DNA from: Vibrio pomeroyi | Lineage (GTDB): Bacteria; Pseudomonadota; Gammaproteobacteria; Enterobacterales; Vibrionaceae | Direction: 5' to 3' | Assembly: GCF_024347595.1 (NCBI RefSeq) | Contig: NZ_AP025506.1 | Location: forward strand, 3,286,001 to 3,350,000 | DNA length: 64,000 bases | In this document: positions 50,626 to 60,992 of the stretch, piece by piece | Layout: every line of letters starts with the position of its first letter | Position numbering within the stretch: the stretch's first letter is position 1 | The notes under the pieces: model-generated | What the model saw: the letters and a program-made list of their open reading frames with translations, nothing else | Database searches by the model: none | What the model was told of the DNA's origin: nothing | Program-made: the position numbers and the translations under genes

Positions 50626-50663
50626 TAAAAAGGGTTGATTTGAATTCATATCAACCCTTTTTT
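50626..50663. terminator. Terminator after mrcA, convergent with oxyR
   Basis: A 13-bp stem (50626-50638 with 50649-50661) is flanked by A and T runs, 31 bases after mrcA and 25 before the oxyR stop. It can serve both converging transcripts. Confidence 0.88.
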
Positions 50664-50687
50664 TGTCTCTGCTATACGGAGGTTAAG

Positions 50688-51581
50688 CTAAACGACCTTT
50701 TCCAACTGAGTACGAATCGTCTCCGCCAGTTGCTCAAAGCGCCCTTTCAATGGAGAGCCCGGACGATACGCAACCACGATACGACGTGAAGGCGTTGGGT
50801 TGACCGCAGGCACGTAGCACACACCATCTTTCTGCTTTTCTTTTGGTACTGATAATTGAGGCAGCAAGGTAATCCCCGCGCCTGCCGCGACCATGTTACG
50901 CAGCGTCTCTAAGCTGGTCGCTTTAAAACGCTCATCATCTTTTGCTCCCGCAGCAAAACAGAACCCTAGGGCTTGGTCTCTTAAACAGTGACCGTCACCA
51001 AGTGCTAAAACTGTCTGTCCATTGAGTTGAAGCATATCTACCGTGTCCTGCTGAGCCCATTCATGGTCACATGGAACCGCAACACTTAATGGCTCGTCAT
51101 ACACATCAATCTCTTTGAATACCGCCGTTTCATCAACCGCAGCCAGTACCAAGCAGTCAAGCTTGCCATCTTCCAATTGACTCACTAATTGATGAGTTTG
51201 CGCCTCATGCAGGTATAGCTCTAACTCAGGAAAGCTCTCTTTCAGGTGAGGAACAATCTTAGGCAGGATATAAGGACCTACCGTTGGAATGAAACCAATA
51301 TGCATTGGTCCGGTCATCGCTTCACCGTGTCCACTCGCCATATCCTTAAAAGTCTTCACTTCGTTGAGAATACGCTTGGCTTGTTCAACAAGTTGTAACC
51401 CTGATTCTGTAAATATGACCTTCCTTGGACTACGCTCGGTTAACTGAAGTCCGATTTCATCTTCTAGTTTGCGTATTTGACCGCTTAGTGTTGGCTGACT
51501 GACAAAGCACGCTTCTGCCGCTTTTCGGAAGTGTTTGTGCTCTGCGAGCGCCACCAAGTATTCAAAGTCACGAATGTTCAT
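50688..51581 (-). CDS. oxyR: Hydrogen-peroxide-responsive regulator OxyR
   Basis: This 297-residue LysR-type regulator begins MNIRDFEYLVALAEHKHFRK with the HTH at about 18-37. The peroxide-sensing cysteines C199 (GDGHCLRDQ) and C208 (LGFCF) are at exactly the E. coli positions, which separates OxyR from other LysR proteins. It activates peroxide defence genes. It is divergent from a peroxiredoxin-glutaredoxin gene, with a readable OxyR operator between them. Confidence 0.96.
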   Translation of the reverse strand: MNIRDFEYLVALAEHKHFRKAAEACFVSQPTLSGQIRKLEDEIGLQLTERSPRKVIFTESGLQLVEQAKRILNEVKTFKDMASGHGEAMTGPMHIGFIPTVGPYILPKIVPHLKESFPELELYLHEAQTHQLVSQLEDGKLDCLVLAAVDETAVFKEIDVYDEPLSVAVPCDHEWAQQDTVDMLQLNGQTVLALGDGHCLRDQALGFCFAAGAKDDERFKATSLETLRNMVAAGAGITLLPQLSVPKEKQKDGVCYVPAVNPTPSRRIVVAYRPGSPLKGRFEQLAETIRTQLEKVV

Positions 51582-51653
51582 GATCAGTCTCTTACCTCAG
51601 GTTTAATAAGAACAAGGGTTTTCATAGCAACATTTAAAAGAAAAATGCTCTTG

Positions 51654-51690
51654 ATAGAATTTACCTATCAAAACCATAACATCAAACGAT
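51654..51690. promoter_or_regulatory. OxyR operator
   Basis: Four tetrads with exact 7-base spacing, ATAG-N7-CTAT-N7-ATAA-N7-CGAT, match the OxyR motif (ATAG-N7-CTAT-N7-ATAG-N7-CTAT) at 14 of 16 bases. A 5/6 -10 (TCTAAT, 51711-51716) lies downstream. The implied -35, 17 bases before it, overlaps the last tetrad and is poor, as expected for an OxyR-activated promoter. Confidence 0.85.
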
Positions 51691-51801
51691 TAGAGCTATC
51701 AAAGAATTTATCTAATAATGGGCTCAACAAAACGAAACAGAGCAACGAAAAACGTTAAGCTCTAATAGAACAAAATTAAAATATCATTTAAGGAAATCAA
51801 T

Positions 51802-52530
51802 ATGTTTGCATCTAAAGAAGGTCAATCAATCCCTCAAGTAACATTCCCAACTCGCCAAGGCGATGCATGGGTTAACGTAACGACAGAAGAGCTTTTCAAA
51901 GACAAGACAGTTATCGTATTCAGCCTACCAGGCGCATTTACTCCAACATGTTCTTCAAGCCACCTACCTCGTTACAACGAACTACACTCAGTGTTCAAAG
52001 AAAACGGCGTTGATGACATCCTTTGTGTTTCTGTAAACGACACGTTCGTAATGAACGCATGGAAAGCAGACCAAGAAGCGGAAAACATCACATTCATCCC
52101 TGATGGTAATGGTGATTTCACAGACGGCATGGGTATGCTAGTTGAGAAAAACGACATCGGCTTCGGCAAACGTTCATGGCGCTACAGCATGCTGGTTAAA
52201 AACGGCGTGGTAGAGAAAATGTTCATCGAAGAAGACGTACCAGGCGACCCGTTCAAGGTTTCTGATGCAGATACTATGCTTAACTACCTTGCTCCTGAGC
52301 ACAAAGAGCAAGAGTCAATCACAGTATTCACTAAACCAGGCTGTCCTTTCTGTATGAAAGCAAAACAGAACCTAATCGACAAAGGTCTAAACTACGAAGA
52401 AGTAGTTCTAGGTAAAGACGCAACAACAGTAAGTCTGCGTGCAATCTCTGGTCGCACAACAGTTCCTCAAGTATTCATCGGTGGCAAACACATCGGTGGC
52501 AGCGAAGAACTAGAAGCTTTCCTAGGTTAA
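51802..52530 (+). CDS. Hybrid peroxiredoxin-glutaredoxin (Prx5/Grx)
   Basis: The 242-residue fusion has a Prx5-type peroxiredoxin (about 1-160) with peroxidatic C50 in [14 protein letters not shown] and a glutaredoxin (about 172-242) with redox motif C181-PF-C184. It should reduce hydrogen peroxide and alkyl peroxides with glutathione electrons passed through its own Grx domain. It is divergent from oxyR behind an OxyR operator and has consensus ribosome-binding AAGGA. A disulfide oxidoreductase gene follows. Confidence 0.95.
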   Translation: MFASKEGQSIPQVTFPTRQGDAWVNVTTEELFKDKTVIVFSLPGAFTPTCSSSHLPRYNELHSVFKENGVDDILCVSVNDTFVMNAWKADQEAENITFIPDGNGDFTDGMGMLVEKNDIGFGKRSWRYSMLVKNGVVEKMFIEEDVPGDPFKVSDADTMLNYLAPEHKEQESITVFTKPGCPFCMKAKQNLIDKGLNYEEVVLGKDATTVSLRAISGRTTVPQVFIGGKHIGGSEELEAFLG

Positions 52531-52551
52531 GTTAAGTGAACTAGCAATATC

Positions 52552-52578
52552 AGCTAACCCACCCTCTGTGGGTTAGCT
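52552..52578 (+). other. Intercistronic hairpin after prx-grx
   Basis: A perfect 10-bp stem AGCTAACCCA/TGGGTTAGCT (52552-52561 with 52569-52578) has no following T run. It lies 21 bases after the prx-grx stop and may protect its 3' end or cause partial termination before the oxidoreductase gene. Confidence 0.5.
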
Positions 52579-52764
52579 ATTCCAAACCACTCTCAAGTGA
52601 GCTTTGGAAAAAGAATATAGCTTGTGACTCGCTAACCTAAGAACCACAAGCTAAACCTAATAAAACAGAATCACAAAACAAACCCGTTATCCTGGCTCTC
52701 AAAAAAATCACCAGAGTTGGAGGGGTTCGTTCAAACTAAATTCAGCCATTGCGAGAAAATTATT

Positions 52765-54231
52765 ATGAAACAAGTCAATGTAGATGTAGCAGTTATCGGG
52801 GGCGGTACGGCAGGTCTAGGTTCTTACCGCGCTGCAAAAGCACACACTGACAGTGTCGTGATGATTGAAGGCGGCCCTTACGGTACAACCTGTGCTCGCG
52901 TTGGTTGTATGCCATCTAAGCTGCTTATTGCAGCTGCAGAAAGCGTACACCAAATCGAGAAAGCTCCAGCTTTTGGCGTTCACCCACAAGGCGATATCGT
53001 GATTAACGGCCGTGAAGTGATGGATCGAGTTAAGTTTGAACGTGACCGTTTTGTTGGTTTTGTTTTAGAAGGCGTTGATGAAATCCCAGAGCAAGACAAG
53101 ATCTCTGGTTACGCAAAATTCTTAGACGATAACACGCTACAAATTGATGACCACACGGTTGTCACGGCTAAGCGTATTGTTATCGCGACAGGTTCGCGCC
53201 CTGCATACCCTGCCGTTTGGAATGAACTTGGCGACCGCCTAATCATTAACGATGACGTGTTCAGCTGGGATGATTTACCAGAATCAGTTGCTGTATTTGG
53301 CCCTGGCGTTATTGGTCTTGAGCTTGGTCAGTCACTACACCGCTTGGGGGTGAAGACCAAACTGTTCGGTTTGGGTGGTCAAGTTGGCCCAGTAACCGAC
53401 CCAGAGATCATGGCTTACGCAGATAAAGCCTTCAATGAAGAGTTCTACCTAGATGCCGACGTGAAAATCGAGAGCATGAAACGTATTACCACTGAATCGG
53501 GTGAGGCTCGCGTCGAAATCCAGTTCATCAATAAACAAGGTGAACTAGAAACTAACGTCGTTGAGTACGTATTAGCAGCTACAGGTCGTCGTCCTAACAC
53601 GGATAAACTTGGTTTAGAGAATACCTCTCTAGAGCTTGATGATCGCGGTGTGCCAGTTGCAGACTACTACACACTGCAAACATCGTTACCATCAATCTTT
53701 ATTGCGGGCGATGCTAGCAACCAACTGCCTCTGTTACATGAAGCAGCAGACCAAGCACGCATTGCAGGTGATAACGCAGGTCGCTTCCCTGAGATTCGTG
53801 CAGGCCTACGCCGCTCTAAAATCTCAGCGGTATTCTCTGACCCGCAAATAGCGATGGTTGGCGAAACCTACAAAGAGATCACCACACGTTTAGGCACATG
53901 TGGCTGTTTCGCAACGGGTGAAGTGTCTTTCGAGAACCAAGGTCGCTCACGAGTGATGTTACGCAACAAAGGTATTTTGCACGTATACGGTGAGCAAGGT
54001 ACAGGCCTCTTCCTTGGTGCTGAGATGATGGGACCAAACGCAGAACATTTGGCGCACTTGTTAGCATGGGCACACCAGAACAAAATGACAGTTTCTGAAA
54101 TGCTAGACATGCCGTTCTACCACCCAGTAATTGAAGAGGGTGTACGAACTGCCCTACGTGACCTCAATGCGAAACTGCACCTTGGCCCAGAGATGGTGAA
54201 ACACTGTCTAGATTGTGGTCCTGGTTGTTAA
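52765..54231 (+). CDS. FAD-dependent pyridine nucleotide-disulfide oxidoreductase (Lpd-like) with cysteine tail
   Basis: The 488-residue protein has an N-terminal FAD loop (AVIGGGTAGLGS, about 10-20), redox-active C43-ARVG-C48, NAD-binding GPGVIGLE (about 179-186), the FAD motif IFIAGDAS and the dimerisation domain catalytic pair H453/E458. It resembles dihydrolipoyl dehydrogenase, but no 2-oxoacid dehydrogenase genes are nearby. It has an extra CGC (C379, C381) and a terminal C481-x2-C484-x3-C488 tail not expected in Lpd. It lies after prx-grx. The physiological substrate is unknown. Confidence 0.88.
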   Translation: MKQVNVDVAVIGGGTAGLGSYRAAKAHTDSVVMIEGGPYGTTCARVGCMPSKLLIAAAESVHQIEKAPAFGVHPQGDIVINGREVMDRVKFERDRFVGFVLEGVDEIPEQDKISGYAKFLDDNTLQIDDHTVVTAKRIVIATGSRPAYPAVWNELGDRLIINDDVFSWDDLPESVAVFGPGVIGLELGQSLHRLGVKTKLFGLGGQVGPVTDPEIMAYADKAFNEEFYLDADVKIESMKRITTESGEARVEIQFINKQGELETNVVEYVLAATGRRPNTDKLGLENTSLELDDRGVPVADYYTLQTSLPSIFIAGDASNQLPLLHEAADQARIAGDNAGRFPEIRAGLRRSKISAVFSDPQIAMVGETYKEITTRLGTCGCFATGEVSFENQGRSRVMLRNKGILHVYGEQGTGLFLGAEMMGPNAEHLAHLLAWAHQNKMTVSEMLDMPFYHPVIEEGVRTALRDLNAKLHLGPEMVKHCLDCGPGC

Positions 54232-54269
54232 TCTCTGTTGATTGAGACAGAACACATAGATTAGATACT

Positions 54270-54298
54270 AAAAAGGAAAGCCAATGGCTTTCCTTTTT
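54270..54298 (+). terminator. Terminator after the oxidoreductase gene
   Basis: A perfect 13-bp stem (54270-54282 with 54286-54298) has a 3-base loop and ends in five T on the plus strand, 38 bases after the stop. Confidence 0.88.
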
Positions 54299-54322
54299 GC
54301 TTTTTGGCAACGAGTAAATAAC

Positions 54323-54365
54323 AGAGATTCCCGATTACGCTCCTTCGTCGCTTTCGGGAATGACG
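54323..54365 (+). repeat. Intergenic palindromic repeat, copy 1
   Basis: AGAGATTCCCGA at the left and TCGGGAATGACG at the right form imperfect inverted arms around a variable centre with CTTCGTCG. The same outer frame recurs in opposite orientation at 54475-54514. It lies in the untranslated stretch between the oxidoreductase gene and the RidA-like gene. Confidence 0.7.
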
Positions 54366-54474
54366 ATAATTTGCCTACACCGTAAACCCGAAACTAACCA
54401 GTGTAACGGTACTTATCAAAACACATCTAAGCTGAACCCACCCAAAGTGACACCAGTTAAACCAAAACTTAATC
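54366..54474. other. Spacer between the two palindromic repeats
   Basis: About 110 bases of non-coding sequence lie between the two inverted repeat copies. No gene or regulatory motif can be supported. Confidence 0.35.
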
Positions 54475-54514
54475 CGTCATTCCAGAACCGAAGGACGAGG
54501 TATCTGGAATCTCT
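54475..54514 (-). repeat. Intergenic palindromic repeat, copy 2 (inverted)
   Basis: On the minus strand it reads AGAGATTCCAGA ... TCTGGAATGACG, the same ends as copy 1 with a compensated change in the arms (CGA/TCG replaced by AGA/TCT) and a different centre. The paired changes keep the hairpin, suggesting the fold matters rather than the sequence. Confidence 0.7.
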
Positions 54515-54547
54515 TGAAGTCGTTACTTATCGCTAAATACGAGAGAA

Positions 54548-54895
54548 TTACTTCTCAGCTGCAATCACAGAGATCTCAACAAGTAGCGCTTCACGAGCCA
54601 TATCGCCAGTAACACATGCGCGAGCTGGTGCGTGACCTTCTGGTACCCATGCATCCCAAACTGCGTTCATTTCTTGGAAGTCTTTCATGTCTTTCAAGTA
54701 AATCGTTGCTGACAGCATGTGCTCTTTGTCGCTGCCTGCTTGCTCAAGTAGCGCTTCTACTTTATCTAGCATTGTCTGTGTTTGTTCAGTGATGCCTTTA
54801 GTTGCATCAGCACAAACTTGGCCACATAGGTAGATAGTACCGTTGTGTTTAACAATACGGCTCATACGTTGCTTGGTTTCTTGGCGCTCAATCAT
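54548..54895 (-). CDS. RidA/YoaB family protein
   Basis: This 115-residue YjgF/RidA-fold protein has [19 protein letters not shown] and the conserved [15 protein letters not shown] block, whose arginine would hold the substrate carboxylate. Sequence resembles the YoaB subgroup. RidA proteins hydrolyse reactive enamine/imine intermediates, but YoaB activity is not established to my knowledge. It is divergent from the DUF3624 gene. No operon partner is seen. Confidence 0.88.
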   Translation of the reverse strand: MIERQETKQRMSRIVKHNGTIYLCGQVCADATKGITEQTQTMLDKVEALLEQAGSDKEHMLSATIYLKDMKDFQEMNAVWDAWVPEGHAPARACVTGDMAREALLVEISVIAAEK

Positions 54896-54982
54896 CGATC
54901 TTCTCTCTCTATGTCACCGTGATCCAATATCTTGTGACGTGGTATTATCAGGGCAACAAGCATAACGCGAATCAAGCCCAAG

Positions 54983-55231
54983 ATGACATGTCTTCATTGC
55001 AATAAAAATGAAAAAATCTTCAACAAACTCGGTCGCTGCCAACGTTGTATGAATCAGCTCACGGTGCTGTCGTTCTTGAGCTGGGGAGTATGGTGGTTAT
55101 TTTTCAGAGAAGACCCGAAAACCATCAATGCCATCGCCTTGATGATGGCGGCTTTCGCATTCAGTGGTTTATTGTCGCTGCATTGGATAATGAAATTTTT
55201 GGTGCTGCCTTTGAGGAACAAAAAGCGTTAG
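54983..55231 (+). CDS. DUF3624 family small membrane protein
   Basis: This 82-residue protein begins MTCLHCNKNEKIFNKLGRCQ. Two CxxC pairs (C3/C6 and C19/C22) should form a small zinc ribbon. Two hydrophobic segments follow (about 28-41 and 48-73) and a basic tail. This is the pattern of DUF3624, known mainly from Vibrio and relatives. Function unknown. The start is the ATG at 54983. Confidence 0.82.
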   Translation: MTCLHCNKNEKIFNKLGRCQRCMNQLTVLSFLSWGVWWLFFREDPKTINAIALMMAAFAFSGLLSLHWIMKFLVLPLRNKKR

Positions 55232-55337
55232 CTGAGGTGTTTGTTGGATAGGCAATAATGGTTAGATGCTAGCTTCAATACTCGGATAATTGGTCACAAC
55301 AATCGAACGAGTATAATTTGCCAAACAGCAGATAGAA

Positions 55338-55371
55338 AAAAGCCCCAGAACCAATCGATTCTAGGGCTTTC
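55338..55371 (-). terminator. Distal terminator after argH
   Basis: A 10-bp stem (55341-55350 with 55359-55368) has one G-U pair valid on the minus strand only, followed by six T. It lies about 115 bases after argH. Confidence 0.8.
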
Positions 55372-55434
55372 TTAGAAAATTCTAAGAAAAAGCAGTGGTA
55401 CTTTAATAGACCGGGCTTTTCTTAATTTGTTCCC

Positions 55435-55464
55435 AAAAAAGATCAGATTTTTGATCTTTTTTTT
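55435..55464. terminator. Proximal A/T-rich hairpin after argH
   Basis: AAAAAAGATCA/TGATCTTTTTT (55435-55445 with 55452-55462) has a T run on the plus side and A on the other. Low in GC, it is probably a weak terminator before the stronger one at 55338-55371. Confidence 0.6.
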
Positions 55465-55485
55465 AGGGACTATAAAATCAATGCC

Positions 55486-57420
<1,935 letters not shown>

Positions 57421-57466
57421 TCAGTATTTTTCTGATGGTTTAAACTTACGGCAATTCAAAATGAAA

Positions 57467-57505
57467 ATAAAGTATTAATTCATTATTTTCACATATTTAT
57501 TCACC
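57467..57505 (-). promoter_or_regulatory. Two arginine boxes upstream of argH
   Basis: On the minus strand, two TGAAT half-sites (plus 57499-57503 and 57478-57482) lie exactly 21 bases apart, the periodicity of two 18-bp ARG boxes with a 3-bp gap. Each box has a perfect left half and a degenerate right half (7 of 10 defining bases). A candidate -10 TATAAT (plus 57546-57551) lies upstream. Repression by ArgR is inferred. Confidence 0.6.
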
Positions 57506-57601
57506 AGGAGTTGAATCCATTGATTATTTTTAGCGTGGAGCGCGAATTATATGCCATTCGATAGTAAAAACCGAAGCTGATTTATTAGGCGAATAGAAAC
57601 T
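57506..57601. other. argH upstream region
   Basis: With the operator, this stretch makes up the argH control region behind the argG terminator. It holds a TATAAT (plus 57546-57551) followed by TCGCGCTCC on the minus strand; no good -35 is visible. Promoter assignment is uncertain and no gene is seen. Confidence 0.4.
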
Positions 57602-57638
57602 AAAAAGCCCACTCACTAATCAATAGTGAATGGGCTTT
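57602..57638 (-). terminator. Terminator after argG
   Basis: A 15-bp stem (57604-57618 with 57624-57638) has a 5-base loop, with one G-U valid on the minus strand, followed by TTAG. It lies about 70 bases after argG and separates argG from argH. Confidence 0.82.
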
Positions 57639-57707
57639 GCATAATAATGTCTGTTTACTGACCTTTAATTTTTCATCAAAGGCTAGCTCACTAACTCATT
57701 GTTAGGA

Positions 57708-58919
57708 TTACTTTTGGCTATTCAGAGCACGGATACGGCTTGATAGCGAATAAAGACGAATGAAGCCTTCAGCGTGGCTTTGGTCGTAAACTTCATCTTC
57801 ACCAAAGGTTGCAAACTCTTCTGAGTATAGGCTGTTGTCAGAACGCTTCTGAGTTACCGTTGCATGGCCTTTGTAAAGCTTGATAACCACTTCACCATTC
57901 ACGTCTTGTGCTAGCTCTTCTGTCGCTGCAAGGATTGATTTACATAGCGGAGTGAACCAACGACCATCGTATACAAGGTGAGAAGCTTTAACACCTAGCT
58001 CTTCACGGAATTCGAATGCTGCTTTATCAAGAACCAACTGCTCTACTGCACGCAGTGCTTCCATCATGATGGTGCCACCCGGAGTTTCGTAACAACCACG
58101 AGACTTCATGCCAACAAGACGGTTTTCTACGATATCGATACGACCAACACCGTGCTTAGCGCCCTTCTCATTTAGGTAAACCAGTGCGTTGTATGGCGTC
58201 ATTGTTTCACCATCAACCGCAACCACTTCACCTTTTTCAACTTTAAGCGTCACTGTTTCAGATTCGTTTGGCGCTTGCTCTGGGTCTACAGTCCAAGCCC
58301 AGCAATCTTCGTTTGGCGCATTCCATGTATCTTCTAGAACGCCACCTTCTGTAGAGATGTGCCATGCGTTTGCATCACGCGAGTAAATCTTAGTAAGAGA
58401 AGCGGTACAAGGAATGTTACGCTCTGCTAGGTAATCTAGACACTCTTCACGGCTTACTAGATCCCACTCACGCCAAGGTGCAATTACGTGTAGGTCTGGT
58501 GCTAGTGCAGCGAATGCACCTTCAAAACGAACTTGGTCATTACCTTTACCTGTACAACCGTGACACAGTGCGTCTGCACCGACTTTACGTGCAACTTCAA
58601 CCTGCGCTTTCGCGATGATTGGACGAGCCATAGAAGTACCTAGTAGGTATTTGCCTTCGTAGTAAGCGCCTGTTTTTAGTGTTGGGTAAATGTAATCTGC
58701 CACCATCTCTTCTTTAAGATCAGCGATGTAACACTCAGAAGCACCAGAAGCTTTTGCTTTCTCTTCGATACCAATCAACTCTTCGTCGCCTTGACCAACA
58801 TCCGCGACAAACGCAACCACTTCACAGTCATAGTTCTCTTTCAACCATGGGATGATTACTGATGTGTCTAGACCGCCAGAGTAGGCTACTACAACTTTCT
58901 TTACGTTAACTTTGCTCAT
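57708..58919 (-). CDS. argG: Argininosuccinate synthase
   Basis: The 403-residue enzyme has the N-type ATP pyrophosphatase loop [14 protein letters not shown] and [15 protein letters not shown]. It joins citrulline and aspartate with ATP to make argininosuccinate. The ATG at 58917-58919 has AGGAG six bases upstream; the frame is open a further 19 codons. It follows argB by about 110 bases and is followed by its own terminator. Confidence 0.96.
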   Translation of the reverse strand: MSKVNVKKVVVAYSGGLDTSVIIPWLKENYDCEVVAFVADVGQGDEELIGIEEKAKASGASECYIADLKEEMVADYIYPTLKTGAYYEGKYLLGTSMARPIIAKAQVEVARKVGADALCHGCTGKGNDQVRFEGAFAALAPDLHVIAPWREWDLVSREECLDYLAERNIPCTASLTKIYSRDANAWHISTEGGVLEDTWNAPNEDCWAWTVDPEQAPNESETVTLKVEKGEVVAVDGETMTPYNALVYLNEKGAKHGVGRIDIVENRLVGMKSRGCYETPGGTIMMEALRAVEQLVLDKAAFEFREELGVKASHLVYDGRWFTPLCKSILAATEELAQDVNGEVVIKLYKGHATVTQKRSDNSLYSEEFATFGEDEVYDQSHAEGFIRLYSLSSRIRALNSQK

Positions 58920-59032
58920 TTTCTTTCTCCTAGTTTCCATACTGCACATGGCGGTCAGCGTTGGAAATGACTTCATAATTATATGTTTATTTAGTTTGTC
59001 TAAATTCTTTAAGTAGTGACTCGTGGTGAGAA

Positions 59033-59821
59033 CTACTGAGGTAAAAACTGTGTTCCTATGCTTTTACCTGAAAACAGTTGTGTTAGCTTTTCTGGGTATC
59101 GCCAAGTAGCGACTTCGATTGGTCTTCCGAGGTCGTTAGCGGCTTCTAGTGCGGCTTGAACCTTAACGATCATGCCGTCGGTAATCACTTTGCCTGCAAT
59201 AAGGTCATCGGCTTGTTGTTGGTTAAGGCTTGGGATGAGGTGGCCTTTGCCATCCAGCACACCACTTACATCAGAAAGCAGTACCAGCTCAGCATCAAGT
59301 GCGCCAGCAACGGCAACAGCAGCTTGGTCGGCATTGACGTTCATCAGTTGACCTTGTTCAGTCAGACCAATTGAACTGATGATTGGCAGTGCGCCAGCAT
59401 TAAGAATCGCTTGCAGGACGGTTGAGTCGCCCGGCTCCGCTTTTCCTACCGCACCTAGCTCAGGGTTCAGTTCGCTCACTTTGCATAAACCACCATCAGC
59501 TAAGCTCAAACCAACGGCATTGATACCGTCTTTAATCGCCTGACCTTGAAGTAACTTATTCGCCGTACCCGCTAGTGCACCGGCAATAACTGGAATCTGA
59601 TCATAAGGAGTAACACGTAGCCCTTCTTTCTTGACAGTTTCGAGGTTCAACTTATTCATCAAATCATCAACAAGGTAACCACCACCGTGAACAATCACGA
59701 TTGGTCGTTGTGCTTGTTGTTGGTAAGCAGAGATAGCACCAAATAACTTGCTAAGTGTTTCACCACAAGATAGCGCAGCGCCACCTAACTTTATGATTAA
59801 TGGTTGATTATTAAGGCTCAT
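59033..59821 (-). CDS. argB: Acetylglutamate kinase
   Basis: The 262-residue amino-acid kinase begins [20 protein letters not shown], with the phosphate loop [11 protein letters not shown] and [33 protein letters not shown]. It phosphorylates N-acetylglutamate. It is short, like E. coli ArgB, without an N-terminal arginine-binding helix, so feedback control is probably elsewhere (the NAGS domain of ArgH). It follows argC by 12 bases. Confidence 0.96.
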   Translation of the reverse strand: MSLNNQPLIIKLGGAALSCGETLSKLFGAISAYQQQAQRPIVIVHGGGYLVDDLMNKLNLETVKKEGLRVTPYDQIPVIAGALAGTANKLLQGQAIKDGINAVGLSLADGGLCKVSELNPELGAVGKAEPGDSTVLQAILNAGALPIISSIGLTEQGQLMNVNADQAAVAVAGALDAELVLLSDVSGVLDGKGHLIPSLNQQQADDLIAGKVITDGMIVKVQAALEAANDLGRPIEVATWRYPEKLTQLFSGKSIGTQFLPQ

Positions 59822-59833
59822 ATCTAGATTTCC

Positions 59834-60838
59834 TTACACTAACGCAGTTAATGGCGCAAAACCATAACGTAAATTTAAACACTGCATCGCTTGGCTAGAT
59901 GCACCCTTTAATAAGTTATCAATCGCTGAAACAACGATGATGTGTTGACCTTGAACCTTCCAACCTAAATCACAGAAAGGTGTATGTTCTACGTCTTGAA
60001 TTCTTGGCAATGTCTCTTCGAGTAATCTCACCGCAGGTTTACCTTGGTAAGCTTGCTCAAAGGCATCTTGTATCTGTTGTTCTGTCACGCCTTCAGCCAA
60101 TTTCATGGTGATGGTCGCTAAAATACCGCGCTTAAAGTTGCCGAGGTGCGGAGTGAAAATCACATCACATCCTAGGTGTGCAGCCATTTCAGGTTGATGA
60201 CGGTGATTGAATACGCCATAAGCTTGCAGACTCACTTCGCAGAAGCTGTTAACCATAGTCGCCTTACGACCTGCTCCAGTAACACCGCTGGTCGCGTTAA
60301 TCACAGGCCATTGGTTCTCATCCAGTAACTTCGCTCCAACCAAAGGCTTAATCGCCAATTGTGATGCGGTTGGGTAACAACCCGCGACTGCGACAAGTTG
60401 AGCTTCTTTAATCGCTTGCTCATTCCATTCCGCTAAACCGTAAGCGGCTTTATCTAGCCATTGTTCATGTTGGTGTTCAAAACCATAGAACTCTTGGTAG
60501 AAGTTCTCGCCTTTCACTCTGAAGGCACCCGATAGGTCGAATACTTGGCAATCGTTCTCTAGAAAGATTGGCGCTAGGTCGTGGCTTACTTCGTGTGCAG
60601 TGGCTAAAAAAATCACATCAGACTGTTTAGCCACTTCTTCTGGATTCGTTAATGGTTGTACTGGCATATCAATCAAGCCAGCTAACTTACCGTGCAATGC
60701 CGCAATAGGTTTACCTGCGTCTACACTATTGGCTGAGACATATAAACCTGATAGCGTGAGCTCAGGGTGTCTGTTTATCATTAGAGCCAGTTCTGCTCCT
60801 GTGTAGCCGCTTGCGCCAATGATCGTGGTTTTCAACAT
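59834..60838 (-). CDS. argC: N-acetyl-gamma-glutamyl-phosphate reductase
   Basis: The 334-residue enzyme begins [20 protein letters not shown] (NADP loop GASGYTG), with the catalytic cysteine in [13 protein letters not shown]. It reduces acetylglutamyl phosphate to the semialdehyde. It leads the argCBG set and is divergent from argE, as in E. coli. Confidence 0.96.
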   Translation of the reverse strand: MLKTTIIGASGYTGAELALMINRHPELTLSGLYVSANSVDAGKPIAALHGKLAGLIDMPVQPLTNPEEVAKQSDVIFLATAHEVSHDLAPIFLENDCQVFDLSGAFRVKGENFYQEFYGFEHQHEQWLDKAAYGLAEWNEQAIKEAQLVAVAGCYPTASQLAIKPLVGAKLLDENQWPVINATSGVTGAGRKATMVNSFCEVSLQAYGVFNHRHQPEMAAHLGCDVIFTPHLGNFKRGILATITMKLAEGVTEQQIQDAFEQAYQGKPAVRLLEETLPRIQDVEHTPFCDLGWKVQGQHIIVVSAIDNLLKGASSQAMQCLNLRYGFAPLTALV

Positions 60839-60992
60839 CTCAACACATCCATTTCTGAGGTAAGTTACATTTCAAAATTTGACTATTCATACTTAATTTT
60901 TAGCTTTATTTGATTTCTTATGCATTAAATATGATTTAATATGTGTTTTACCGACTTATAGTTTTCCTGTCAATAGTAGAAGTGAAGATATT
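60839..60992. promoter_or_regulatory. argC/argE divergent control region
   Basis: This 154-base A/T-rich spacer holds a perfect 7-bp inverted repeat with 3-base gap (ATTAAAT-ATG-ATTTAAT, 60924-60940) overlapping TATGCAT, and a TATTCATA site at 60884-60891. In E. coli two ARG boxes lie here. Neither motif is a full match, and promoter hexamers cannot be set. Confidence 0.45.

Noticed and set aside
52717..52764. Upstream in-frame start for the oxidoreductase gene
   Set aside because: The longer start adds 16 residues without family support; the FAD loop sits at the expected distance from the ATG at 52765.
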